From contig DAIDIH010000307.1 of assembly GCA_027459465.1 (NCBI GenBank), forward strand, positions 1 to 64,000: a stretch of 64,000 bases of DNA, read 5' to 3'. The translations under genes and the position numbers were made by a program. Positions 55,954 through 64,000 of this stretch are shown in pieces (positions within the stretch are counted from its first letter, which is position 1; every line of letters begins with the position of its first letter). The notes under the pieces are model-generated. The model saw nothing but the letters and a program-made list of their open reading frames with translations. It was not told the origin of the DNA and did not search any database. This DNA comes from Bryobacterales bacterium (GTDB lineage: Bacteria > Acidobacteriota > Terriglobia > Bryobacterales > Bryobacteraceae).

Positions 55954-57321
55954 TCAGGGTTGAAGGTGAGTGGGCGCAGGGACGAGGGCGGCGGAGGCCG
56001 GCTTATCCCAATCGGTGCGGTGTTCGGGCGAGTAAACGAAGCGGCCGCCACGCACCTCGACCATGGTGAGGGGCGCGATGTTATTCAATGTGTAGTCGAA
56101 GAACACCGGGCCGCTGACCCCCTGGTAGGCGCTCATCTGGTGAGCGCGCAGTGCGTCCATGATGCGGCCGCGATTGAGGCCGGCCGATCGAATCGCGGCG
56201 ATGAGGATGTTCATGCCGTCGTAGGCGTAGGAGGCGTAGGCGTCGGGCTCGGCGTGAAAGCGAGTGCGGAAGCGCTCGCGGAAGGTGCGCCAGCCAGAAT
56301 CCGTGCGCGTCGCATCGAGCGGGGACACCGCGGCCAAGCCTTCCGCCGCGGGCCCGGCCGAGGCGAGTAACTCGGGATAAACAACGCGGCTCGAAGCGAA
56401 CACGGGTTGCTTCATTCCGGCGTCGCGCATCTGTTTCAGGATGAGGGCGGCCTGGCGGGCATTACTCCACAGGACGAGCGCGTCGATGCCGGTGCTGTCG
56501 AGAAGGCGCAGTTGGGACGAGAAATCCATCTCAGAGGGTTCGAATTTCGCTTCGAGAAGCGGTTGCCGGCCGAGACGGCGCGCGGCCGAGAAAAAGATCT
56601 CGTCCCCTTTGCGGCCGTAGCGGTCCGTGGAGCGGAGGATCGCGACGCGGCGCAGTTTCTTCTGATTGAAGATGTAGTCGGCGAGTGCGTAACCCTGCTG
56701 GCGGTCGTCGGGGAAATTGTGCAGAAGCCACGGGATGCGCGTCTCGGTGACGGTCGGGTCGCTGGTGCCGGTATCGACAATGGGGATCTCGAGCTTAAGA
56801 GCTGCCCGGAGGGCAATGTGGGTGGACGCGGAATCGATGGAGCCGAGCATCGCCCAGACGTGTTCGTTGAAATCCATCTTCACGATTTCCATGGCGGAAG
56901 CGCCCCACAGCGGCAGGTCGTCGTGAACCTTGAGTGCGAACGGCGTGCCGTGGTAGCCTCCCGAAGCGTTGGCTTCTTCCACCGCCAATTGCGCGCCGTG
57001 GAGCATGGCGATGCCATAGAGCGACTCCGGATTGTTGCTGTCCAAAGGTCCGAGAAGACCGATGTCGACGGTGTGGAGACCTGCTGCGTCTCCGTCGGAG
57101 GCGAGACGGGCGGCGCCGTAGTAGGCGAGGGTGTCAGGGGACAGGAACCACTGTTGGTAGGGCTTCCGGAATTCACGAAACGGAACCGCATCCGGGGGCA
57201 TGTTGGCGTAACGCAGTTCCTGCGGCGACGGGGCCTGATTTCCGGCCGGCGGCGCGGACTGAGACAGCCCGCGCGTAACCAGAAGGGTCGCGGTGGCGAG
57301 CAGAGGAATCAGGATGCGCAT
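55954..57321 (-). CDS. Second branched-chain-type ABC substrate-binding protein
   Basis: MRILIPLLATATLLVTRGLSQS leader; VDIGLLGPLDSNNPESLYGIAMLHGAQLAVEEANASGGYHGTPFALKVHDD...ASYAYDGMNILIAAIRSAG; start refined. Confidence 0.83.
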   Translation of the reverse strand: MRILIPLLATATLLVTRGLSQSAPPAGNQAPSPQELRYANMPPDAVPFREFRKPYQQWFLSPDTLAYYGAARLASDGDAAGLHTVDIGLLGPLDSNNPESLYGIAMLHGAQLAVEEANASGGYHGTPFALKVHDDLPLWGASAMEIVKMDFNEHVWAMLGSIDSASTHIALRAALKLEIPIVDTGTSDPTVTETRIPWLLHNFPDDRQQGYALADYIFNQKKLRRVAILRSTDRYGRKGDEIFFSAARRLGRQPLLEAKFEPSEMDFSSQLRLLDSTGIDALVLWSNARQAALILKQMRDAGMKQPVFASSRVVYPELLASAGPAAEGLAAVSPLDATRTDSGWRTFRERFRTRFHAEPDAYASYAYDGMNILIAAIRSAGLNRGRIMDALRAHQMSAYQGVSGPVFFDYTLNNIAPLTMVEVRGGRFVYSPEHRTDWDKPASAALVPAPTHLQP

Positions 57322-57349
57322 GGCCGGCGTTCGGCGGCATCGCCGTTTG

Positions 57350-57859
57350 TCAGGCGTTTGTCGCATTCGACTCGAAAATCGCCATGGCCTCGATTTCGAC
57401 CAGTAAGTCCGGACGGCACAAGATTGCCTGTATTCCGGTTGAGGCGGGCAAGGGATCCAAGCCCATTTCGGCGAAGAATGCCGTGCGGATTTCGTTGAAC
57501 GCCGCATAGTCCCGCTCGATGTCGCGAAGATAGCAAGTGGTCCGGACGATGTCTTTCCACGTAGCACCCTCGGAGGCGAGCAAGGCGGTGATGTTCTCGT
57601 AGGTACGCCACAATTGGGCGCGGAAATCACCGGGATAGAGCGTCTCGCCCTGATCGCCGATGCTCGCGGTGCCGGAAATCAGGAGGAACGTGACGCCCTT
57701 GATGTTAAGCCGGAGTCCGCGGGAGAACGACGACGGCTTGGCGTAGTGGTAGGCCTCATTGAGGGCGGTGGGAGCGGTGATCGCCTTCTTTTCAATCGGC
57801 GTGTATCCCTCCGCCCCGGAAGCGGGCATCTGTATCTCGGTATTTAGCTGATTCATCAT
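57350..57859 (-). CDS. RidA/YjgF-family protein
   Basis: FLLISGTASIGDQGETLYPGDFRAQLWRTYENITALLASEGATWKDIVRTTCYLRDIERDYAAFNEIRTAFF. Confidence 0.85.
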   Translation of the reverse strand: MMNQLNTEIQMPASGAEGYTPIEKKAITAPTALNEAYHYAKPSSFSRGLRLNIKGVTFLLISGTASIGDQGETLYPGDFRAQLWRTYENITALLASEGATWKDIVRTTCYLRDIERDYAAFNEIRTAFFAEMGLDPLPASTGIQAILCRPDLLVEIEAMAIFESNATNA

Positions 57860-57866
57860 TGCACTC

Positions 57867-58967
57867 CTATTTCGTAAGTTGGCATATGCCGTGACTAAGT
57901 CCGTTTCCCGTGGCGACCCACACGTCGTCTCCTTGAAAATCGAGATTCAACGTGTAGCTATGGGCGAGCGCCGAAGGGGTTACTGTTTTGCTTTTGTGGC
58001 CTTCGGGTCCGGTAATCTCAATCTCTCCGCGGCCGTCCGTTCCGAGTGTCCGGTAGGTCGTCCAGACGTTCGATTTGTAGTTCAGGCAACTGAGCCCTTT
58101 GTCTGTACACGCCCATACCAGGTCGCCTCTCGACTGGACCGCGTTGATGAAGTCGGAGGCAAGGCCGCTATCCTTGGTGAGATAGTTGTGCCAGTTCCGG
58201 CCGTCGTAACCGCTCAGGCCGAAGTAAGTCGAGGCCCAGAACATGCCGGTGCTCTCGTTGTAGGCTACGCTGCTGACGATGTTATGGATTAACCCCTGGT
58301 TTCGATACAACACGATTTCCATTTCGCCGTCAGGGTCGGTGTAGGGCCGCCACGAGCGCGTGGCCGGGTTATAAACGATGACACCGCCGCCCCATACGCC
58401 CATGTAGACATTCCCGTTGCCGAAGGCGATGGAATAGGACCAGGGTTCTTCAAAAGGACCGTTCTTCTCGTTGAAGATGGACCAGGACTCCGTACGGGTA
58501 TCGAAGCGATTTACCCCGGCCGCCGTCGCTACCCATACCTCCCCGTTCTTGACGGCGACGCCGTAGACGAGGTCGTTCGCCAGGCCGCTCGACAGATTCG
58601 TGTAGGTCTTGAACTGTCCGCCGGAGTAACGGCTGAGGCCTCCGAAGGCGCCGATCCAGAGGTCGCCGGTCTGATGGTCGACGGCGATGGACATGACGGC
58701 GCGGCCCGCGAGGCCGTCGGCGGGCGTGAAAACGCGTTTGACCTGCCCGTGCTCGATCAGCACCAGACCGTGCCCGGTTCCGGCCCAGACACGGTCGCCG
58801 TCCACCTTGACGCAGTAGACTTTGCCCGGCGGGAATCCGTTTGCTCCGGTGTAGTTAGTCCACTTGGTATAGAGAGGGGACCAGGCCGGGATTGCGACCG
58901 CTCCGCCGGCCGGCAGCAATGGCCCGAGGGCGGCGGCAAGGCAGAGCCAGCATGGCAGTTTCGTCAT
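57867..58967 (-). CDS. Secreted beta-propeller (two-component-regulator-propeller-like) protein
   Basis: Repeated blades: VWAGTGHGLVLIEHG...DLWIGAFGGLSRYSGGQFKTYTNLSSGLANDLVYGVAV...VWVATAAGVNRFDTRTESWSIF. Confidence 0.8.
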   Translation of the reverse strand: MTKLPCWLCLAAALGPLLPAGGAVAIPAWSPLYTKWTNYTGANGFPPGKVYCVKVDGDRVWAGTGHGLVLIEHGQVKRVFTPADGLAGRAVMSIAVDHQTGDLWIGAFGGLSRYSGGQFKTYTNLSSGLANDLVYGVAVKNGEVWVATAAGVNRFDTRTESWSIFNEKNGPFEEPWSYSIAFGNGNVYMGVWGGGVIVYNPATRSWRPYTDPDGEMEIVLYRNQGLIHNIVSSVAYNESTGMFWASTYFGLSGYDGRNWHNYLTKDSGLASDFINAVQSRGDLVWACTDKGLSCLNYKSNVWTTYRTLGTDGRGEIEITGPEGHKSKTVTPSALAHSYTLNLDFQGDDVWVATGNGLSHGICQLTK

Positions 58968-60892
58968 AGTGTCTTCAGGAACTCGATAAGATCGTTCAAC
59001 TGGACCTTATCCATATCGGAAGTGATCCCGTGTTTGTCTTCGGGACTGTACTTCGTCCAGATTTCTTCGAGCGTCAGGGCCTCTCCGTTGTGGAGGTAGG
59101 GAGCGCGCATGTAGAGGCCTTCGAGTTGAGGAATATCGAAGGACGCATTGGTGTCATAGCGGGTCTTCGTCCCGACGTCCATGTGTACGCGGGCTGTGTA
59201 GTGCGTCTGGGGCGGATGGCAGAAGTAACAGCGGCTTTGAGGCGGAATGATTTCGCCGGTATTGGTGATTGTGCGGAAGAAGATATGCCGGCCGCGTTCC
59301 TGCGCTTCGGTGAGGTCCGCGTTCGCGTTTCGGCGGGGACTTGGCGGCAAGGTGAGCGAACGAATGAAAGCCGTGAGGTAGCGGACCTGTGAGTCACTGA
59401 AGCCCTGGGAGCGGAAAATGTACATCGCGGTTCGCGGACCGGCCTGAGTTTCCAGATCCGGGTTGTTGCCGTTCCACTTGAATGGGCCGGTCTGCGAGAT
59501 GGCGCGCAGCGTACGGTTTTCGACGACGTCCCGGCCGAGTTCGGGTGTCTCGAGGCTCCAGGCAAGTCCGTCGGAGAGGCCCTTGTGCGGATGACAGGTG
59601 GCGCAGGCCATCTGGTGTTCGAAGCAGTAAGTTGCGTCGTAGAACAACTGCTGTCCGTGACGCTCGGGTGTAACTTGTCGCGGGCCGCCGAGGTCGATGG
59701 TGGCGGTCACGGCCCGGCGGTGGAGATCAATGACGGTAATCGTGTCGTCCATGCGGTTGGCGATGTAGGCAAGGGAGTCGCCCGGAGCGATCACGGCGGA
59801 AGTCGGATTCTTGCCGGTGGCTAAGCGCGCGGTGACAAAGTGGCGGGCGGAGTCGAGGCGGTTCGCCAGCGCCTCGGGGTTGCCCGGCTCAACGGTTTGA
59901 AGAAGGCGATCGAGCTTACGGGTGTCGAGGATCGAAACCGTGTCACAGCCTGAGGCTGTCACCAGGGCGAGCGTGCCGTCGCTCGATGCCGCCGCGCCGA
60001 AACCATCGGCGAAGTAACGGTCAACGTCATCAAGCAGAACTTCGTCGACGCGGCTGGTCTGTGGATCGGCTTGACGGGAGCCGGGCGTCCGGATGACAGC
60101 AACTCCATGCGTGAGGTACCACCCTTGCTCGATTTGCACGAGCGGATTCAGGTTTTTCGGACGCAGGAACGGGACGAGCAGGTAACTTCCGTCCGTCGTT
60201 CGGACTTGAGCAATATGGCGGAGCTGGACTACCCCGGGGATTGAGACGCGTTCGGCGATTTGGTTTGACTCGGCATCGATTACCGTAATCTGCGAGACCG
60301 GGGGCTGATCGAAGCGGCCGGGCGCGGCCAGGAGGTTTGATACGTATACTCGCGCGCCATCCGGAGAGACGGCGAGGTATTCGGGAAACGTCCCGGCGGG
60401 CAGGCTTCGCAGGTTCCGGCCGGTGACCGCGTCAAGAACGGAGACGTCATTGCCCAACGTGTTTGCAACGTACAGGGTGTTCCCGCGGCGGCCTGCGGCA
60501 ACACCGGCGGGTCCCCATCCCGCGCCAATCGTCCGGCGAACTTTGAGCGAGGCGGCATCGATCTCGCTTACGGAGTTATCGAGTTCGTTCGACACGTAAA
60601 TCGTGCTTCCGTCCGGCGACAAGGCGATCGCTTTCGGTTGACGGCCCACGGCGATGCGTTCGATAACTCTGTTCGAGCGGGTGTCGACGGCGAGGACGAG
60701 ATTGGCGTCTTCACACACGACATAGAGTTGGGCTCCGTTCGGCGAGATGGCGAGATCGACGGGACTCAGATACGTGCGTCCGGGATCGCGCGTGTCTTGA
60801 AGAACGGCGGCGTGTAAGGCGAGCGGCAAAAGGAACGCAAGCAGGATGGACGGGGTCCGAAGCGGGCGGCGGATGAGCGAAGCGGCGGCCAT
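58964..60892 (-). CDS. YVTN beta-propeller / c-type cytochrome protein (cytochrome-c-peroxidase-like C-terminus)
   Basis: GAQLYVVCEDANLVLAVDTRSNRVIERIAVGRQPKAIALSPDGSTIYVSNELDNSVSEIDA; CATCHPHKG, CYFCHPPQTH; YLHNGEALTLEEIW. Confidence 0.88.
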   Translation of the reverse strand: MAAASLIRRPLRTPSILLAFLLPLALHAAVLQDTRDPGRTYLSPVDLAISPNGAQLYVVCEDANLVLAVDTRSNRVIERIAVGRQPKAIALSPDGSTIYVSNELDNSVSEIDAASLKVRRTIGAGWGPAGVAAGRRGNTLYVANTLGNDVSVLDAVTGRNLRSLPAGTFPEYLAVSPDGARVYVSNLLAAPGRFDQPPVSQITVIDAESNQIAERVSIPGVVQLRHIAQVRTTDGSYLLVPFLRPKNLNPLVQIEQGWYLTHGVAVIRTPGSRQADPQTSRVDEVLLDDVDRYFADGFGAAASSDGTLALVTASGCDTVSILDTRKLDRLLQTVEPGNPEALANRLDSARHFVTARLATGKNPTSAVIAPGDSLAYIANRMDDTITVIDLHRRAVTATIDLGGPRQVTPERHGQQLFYDATYCFEHQMACATCHPHKGLSDGLAWSLETPELGRDVVENRTLRAISQTGPFKWNGNNPDLETQAGPRTAMYIFRSQGFSDSQVRYLTAFIRSLTLPPSPRRNANADLTEAQERGRHIFFRTITNTGEIIPPQSRCYFCHPPQTHYTARVHMDVGTKTRYDTNASFDIPQLEGLYMRAPYLHNGEALTLEEIWTKYSPEDKHGITSDMDKVQLNDLIEFLKTL

Positions 60893-60893
60893 C

Positions 60894-62615
60894 TCAGTGT
60901 GCGCTGGAAGAAGCTCTGCCGCCTTGCGCGTGTGTGGCAGCGGGCTCTGTCACCGTCAGCACCTGGTCCGCCGGAACGTGATTGAGCGTCTGCATCCCTC
61001 CATCAGGCCAGTGAATGATGAGGGTGTCGACCTTCGTATGTTGCGCGAGCCCGAAGTGCGGCCGCGGATCATTCTGCGAGAGGTAGCCGCTGGCCGATGT
61101 TATTTGCACGTATTGGTGCAGGTCGCCTGCAATGGCTTCGACAGTTGCCCCGTAGGCGTCGCGGTTGCTGCGCGTACCGACAAGGCGGATCGTCAGCCAA
61201 TGATTTCGCTGCCGGGCAGGGGGATTGTTATGAAGGAGAATTCCCCGGCCACCGAGTACGACGATGAAGGCGTCGACGTAGCCGTCATTGTCGTAGTCGG
61301 CAAAGCAAGCGCCCCGGCTGACATGACGCGTTTTGAAGAAGGCGCCCGCGGCGTTCGAGACGTCGGTAAATTTGCCGTTGCCGTTGTTGTGCAGCAGAGT
61401 GTCTTCCATGGGGATCAGCCAACTGAGGCCGCCGTTGACGATGAAGAGGTCCTTCCAACCGTCGTTGTCGAAATCGAAGAACCCGTCGCCCCAGCCGACG
61501 TATTGTGCAGAGGGCGCTCCCACTCCCGCGCCATCGGTTGCGTCGGCGAAGTAGTAACCGCCGGATTTGCCGGAATTGTGAAACATGTTGTGCATCAGAC
61601 GGTGGTAACGCGCATCGGAGACGAATAGGTCCATCCAGCCGTCGTTGTCGAAATCGCCGAAGACCGGTCCCATCGCGGTGGTCGCCTCGCCATTTTGTCC
61701 GTAGGCGGCGTTAACCTCCTCCGCGATGTTGGTGAATGTGCCGTCGCGGTTGTTGTGGTAGAGGTAGCTTGCCATCGTGTCGTTGGCGACGTAGATATCG
61801 GGCCAGCCGTCGTTGTCGAAGTCGCCGGCGGCGACTCCCATGGCGCGGCCGGGCGTGGCCGCGATGCCCGAAGGGCGCGACACGTCGGTAAATGTGCCGT
61901 CGCCGTTGTTGTGAAAGAGCCGATTCAGTTGGGGACCGTAGTCCAACGGCCCGGGGTAGTGGTTGGCTGAGTAAAAGTGCCGGTAGGAAGGATCGTACTG
62001 GAGATAGTTGCCGACGAAGAGATCGAGCCGGCCGTCACGGTCGTAATCGAGGAAGGCGGCGCCGGTGCCGAAGAACGGATTCCCGACATGGGCCGCGGCG
62101 GTTACGTCGGTAAAAGTTCCGTTGCCGTTGTTGTGATAAAGAATCGATGAGTTGTAGTTAGTGACGTAGATATCTTCGTTTCCATCGTTGTCAAAGTCGC
62201 CGATGGTCAGCCCCATGGCGAAACCATTTCCTTCGAGGCCCGCCTTGGCGGTCACGTCGGTAAAGGTGCCATCGCCGTTGTTCCGGTACAGGTGATTGGT
62301 GGCGGGGGTGCGGACCGGCGACGAGATGTCGGTCAGCCCATCGACATGGCGGCCGCTTAGGACATAGAGATCGATGAGGCCGTCGTTGTTGTAGTCGAGC
62401 CAGCCGCAGCCCGAACCCGTCGCCTCGACGATGGAGCTAAGTTCCTTTTCGCCGAAGGAGTGCTGGAAGTCAATGCCGGCCTTCGCGGTGACATCTTCGA
62501 ACTGAGGCAAGGCATGGGACTGCGGTCCGCCGGGAGATTGAGCCGCAAGGCGGAAGACAGCCGGCACGCAGAAGGCGAGGATTAGACTGAGAACGAGTTT
62601 GAGTGGAATGCGCAT
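60894..62615 (-). CDS. CRTAC1-family FG-GAP/VCBS repeat plus ASPIC/UnbV protein
   Basis: Repeated GDFDNDGxxDIYVxN blades; C-terminal WLTIRLVGTRSNRDAYGATVEAIAGDLHQYVQITSASGYLSQNDPRPHFGLAQHTKVDTLIIHWPDGGMQTLNHVPADQVLTV. Confidence 0.92.
   Translation of the reverse strand: MRIPLKLVLSLILAFCVPAVFRLAAQSPGGPQSHALPQFEDVTAKAGIDFQHSFGEKELSSIVEATGSGCGWLDYNNDGLIDLYVLSGRHVDGLTDISSPVRTPATNHLYRNNGDGTFTDVTAKAGLEGNGFAMGLTIGDFDNDGNEDIYVTNYNSSILYHNNGNGTFTDVTAAAHVGNPFFGTGAAFLDYDRDGRLDLFVGNYLQYDPSYRHFYSANHYPGPLDYGPQLNRLFHNNGDGTFTDVSRPSGIAATPGRAMGVAAGDFDNDGWPDIYVANDTMASYLYHNNRDGTFTNIAEEVNAAYGQNGEATTAMGPVFGDFDNDGWMDLFVSDARYHRLMHNMFHNSGKSGGYYFADATDGAGVGAPSAQYVGWGDGFFDFDNDGWKDLFIVNGGLSWLIPMEDTLLHNNGNGKFTDVSNAAGAFFKTRHVSRGACFADYDNDGYVDAFIVVLGGRGILLHNNPPARQRNHWLTIRLVGTRSNRDAYGATVEAIAGDLHQYVQITSASGYLSQNDPRPHFGLAQHTKVDTLIIHWPDGGMQTLNHVPADQVLTVTEPAATHAQGGRASSSAH
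61450..62400 (-). repeat. Diverged intragenic repeats encoding DFDNDG(W/R) calcium-binding blades
   Basis: CCGTCGTTGTCGAAATCG-like unit recurs through the gene. Confidence 0.75.
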
Positions 62616-62625
62616 CCTGGTCCGT

Positions 62626-64000
62626 TCAGTGAAGAGTCTTTTGGGGCGGAAGCCCCATCCGGGCCGGCATCCCAGGCATGGTCAGGGCCAACGGCCAGTG
62701 GTTTTGCGGTGACTCGGCTTTGTCCTCGTGACAGCCGATGCATCCACGGTCTTCTCCCGGACGCACCCAGATCCAACTTCGCTGCGAGGCTACTAAGTTA
62801 CCGTTTGCCGCGACCAGATCGAATCGAACGGGACGGTCGGCCGGCACTGCAATGTAGAAGGATCCATCGGCGGCGACCGGGGCCTGGCCGAGTAGTTGCT
62901 CGCTGCCCTGGTCGTCTTTTTGAAGGAAGACCCGCACTTGGGCGATGGCGGCGGACAACGTGCCGCCCTTGGCGCTGCCTGCGCGGCGGGCATTGAGGCA
63001 GATGAAGCGTCCGTTATTTCGCTCAAGATGCAGAATGGACCTGTAAACAGCCTGGGCAGGGTGGGGACGCAGCGGAACTGCTTGGACAACGGAGACCGAA
63101 GGATCGCGATAGATTAGCCGGGGAGGCATGTCTCCGGATAAGTCCAGCTCATAGGCTGAGTAATGGACGGATGAGGAGGCCGAGTCCTGCCGGGAAACCA
63201 GTACGTGGCCGCCGTTCAACTCGTGGACGGATTGCACCAAGGGCTGTGGTGAGTTACAGGTTGTAACGCGAAGCGACCCGGGGCGGACGAATGCAAGCAC
63301 GCCCCCGGGTTCTGAGTTTCTTGCCGGGTCGCGTTGCGTGAAGACGACCGTTCCATCGTCAAGCTCAGAGGCAGAGTTCTGGCTCAACGGCGAAGGCTGG
63401 TCCTCGCCGAATGAAGCCAGTCCGGAACCGTCGGGACGTAGGGTGAAGAGGGCGCGAGGCTGCGGATGGCCGCCGGTTCGAGCAAGCGAGCGTTCGGCGG
63501 AAGCAAGAAGGCGTCCATCTTGAAGCACGGTTTCCAGTTCGAACCGCCCGGGGCCGAACGTGATTCGACGCGAATCCGAGCCGTCGATACGGGCGACGCA
63601 CAGGAACGACTCACCGTATGGCGCGGAGACGCGCGTGTAAACAAACTGATTTTCGGGCAGGTAGGCGGCCTTCAGACAGTTGTCCGGGCAATGCGTGAGT
63701 TGATGCTGCGCCGTGCCGTCGGAGTTCATCTCCCAGACTTGCCAGGGCGAGTCAAGAGTAGTTTTGGCGGAGAAAAGTATCTTTTCGCCGGAGGGGGAAA
63801 CGTCAGGGTCCGCGGCGGCGAAGAAACGGGGAGAGAGATTCGCCGCGGTGCTCGGCGGTTGGCCCGGTTGCCAGGATACCAGGCGGCTGCCTTTGGGAAA
63901 GCGTTGCGTGATCGGAACTGCGGTCGTGATGGGCGCTTCGACGAATAAGAGGGCCGGGGCGAGGTTGGAAGGGGGAAAGCCCGTATGGAGGTCGCCGTTT
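62626..64000 (-). CDS. HzsA-like WD40/propeller protein with single C-terminal CXXCH, 5' end beyond window
   Basis: MNSDGTAQHQLTHCPDN...YTRVSAPYGESFLCVARIDGSDSRRITFGPG...RSWIWVRPGEDRGCIGCHEDKAESPQNHWPLAL; frame stays open upstream (DVSPSGEKILFSAKTTLDSPWQVWEMNSDG). Confidence 0.75.
   Translation of the reverse strand, partial: NGDLHTGFPPSNLAPALLFVEAPITTAVPITQRFPKGSRLVSWQPGQPPSTAANLSPRFFAAADPDVSPSGEKILFSAKTTLDSPWQVWEMNSDGTAQHQLTHCPDNCLKAAYLPENQFVYTRVSAPYGESFLCVARIDGSDSRRITFGPGRFELETVLQDGRLLASAERSLARTGGHPQPRALFTLRPDGSGLASFGEDQPSPLSQNSASELDDGTVVFTQRDPARNSEPGGVLAFVRPGSLRVTTCNSPQPLVQSVHELNGGHVLVSRQDSASSSVHYSAYELDLSGDMPPRLIYRDPSVSVVQAVPLRPHPAQAVYRSILHLERNNGRFICLNARRAGSAKGGTLSAAIAQVRVFLQKDDQGSEQLLGQAPVAADGSFYIAVPADRPVRFDLVAANGNLVASQRSWIWVRPGEDRGCIGCHEDKAESPQNHWPLALTMPGMPARMGLPPQKTLH

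Noticed and set aside
61450-62400. Possible DNA repeat array
   Set aside because: Explained by FG-GAP/VCBS DFDNDG blades within one CDS.
1-64000. tRNA, rRNA or CRISPR loci
   Set aside because: None recognised by eye; tRNAscan-SE, Infernal and a CRISPR finder would be needed to exclude them.

Overview
GC-rich bacterial window that looks like Acidobacteriota (Solibacter/Bryobacter-type gene content; inferred from protein style, not tested). The core (about 10.8-43.5 kb) is an almost complete dissimilatory sulfur-metabolism island: sat; a second DsrMKOP/Hmc/Tmc-like membrane complex with a NrfD-hexahaem cytochrome c fusion; a Cys-rich HTH regulator; a DsrD-like winged helix gene plus dsrN; a SUMT (siroheme) domain fused to an O-methyltransferase-like domain; a Cys-rich MarR regulator; aprBA; qmoABC; dsrA, dsrB, dsrL, dsrC; a DsrT/RsbRD_N-like gene; dsrMKJOP; and a TauE/SafE exporter. 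On the left is a sugar-utilisation block: TonB receptor (antisense to the supplied ORF 4..1347), LacI regulator, GH2, DUF5107-TPR and MFS sugar porter. It is followed by a 1.2 kb segment bounded by a 32-bp direct repeat that carries a methyltransferase and an acyltransferase remnant. On the right are an ArsR-DabA-DabB-(third complex-I-like subunit) inorganic-carbon locus, two decayed genes (glycosidase, MFS), and a minus-strand cluster of secreted oxidoreductases, propellers and orphan solute-binding proteins. Most notable: the sat-linked cytochrome-fused membrane complex, the SUMT-methyltransferase fusion, the amplified DUF202 heptad protein, the two Cys-rich regulators (one with a perfect inverted repeat in its upstream region), and DsrL together with a DsrD-like protein. 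No rRNA, tRNA, CRISPR array or transposase was recognised by eye.
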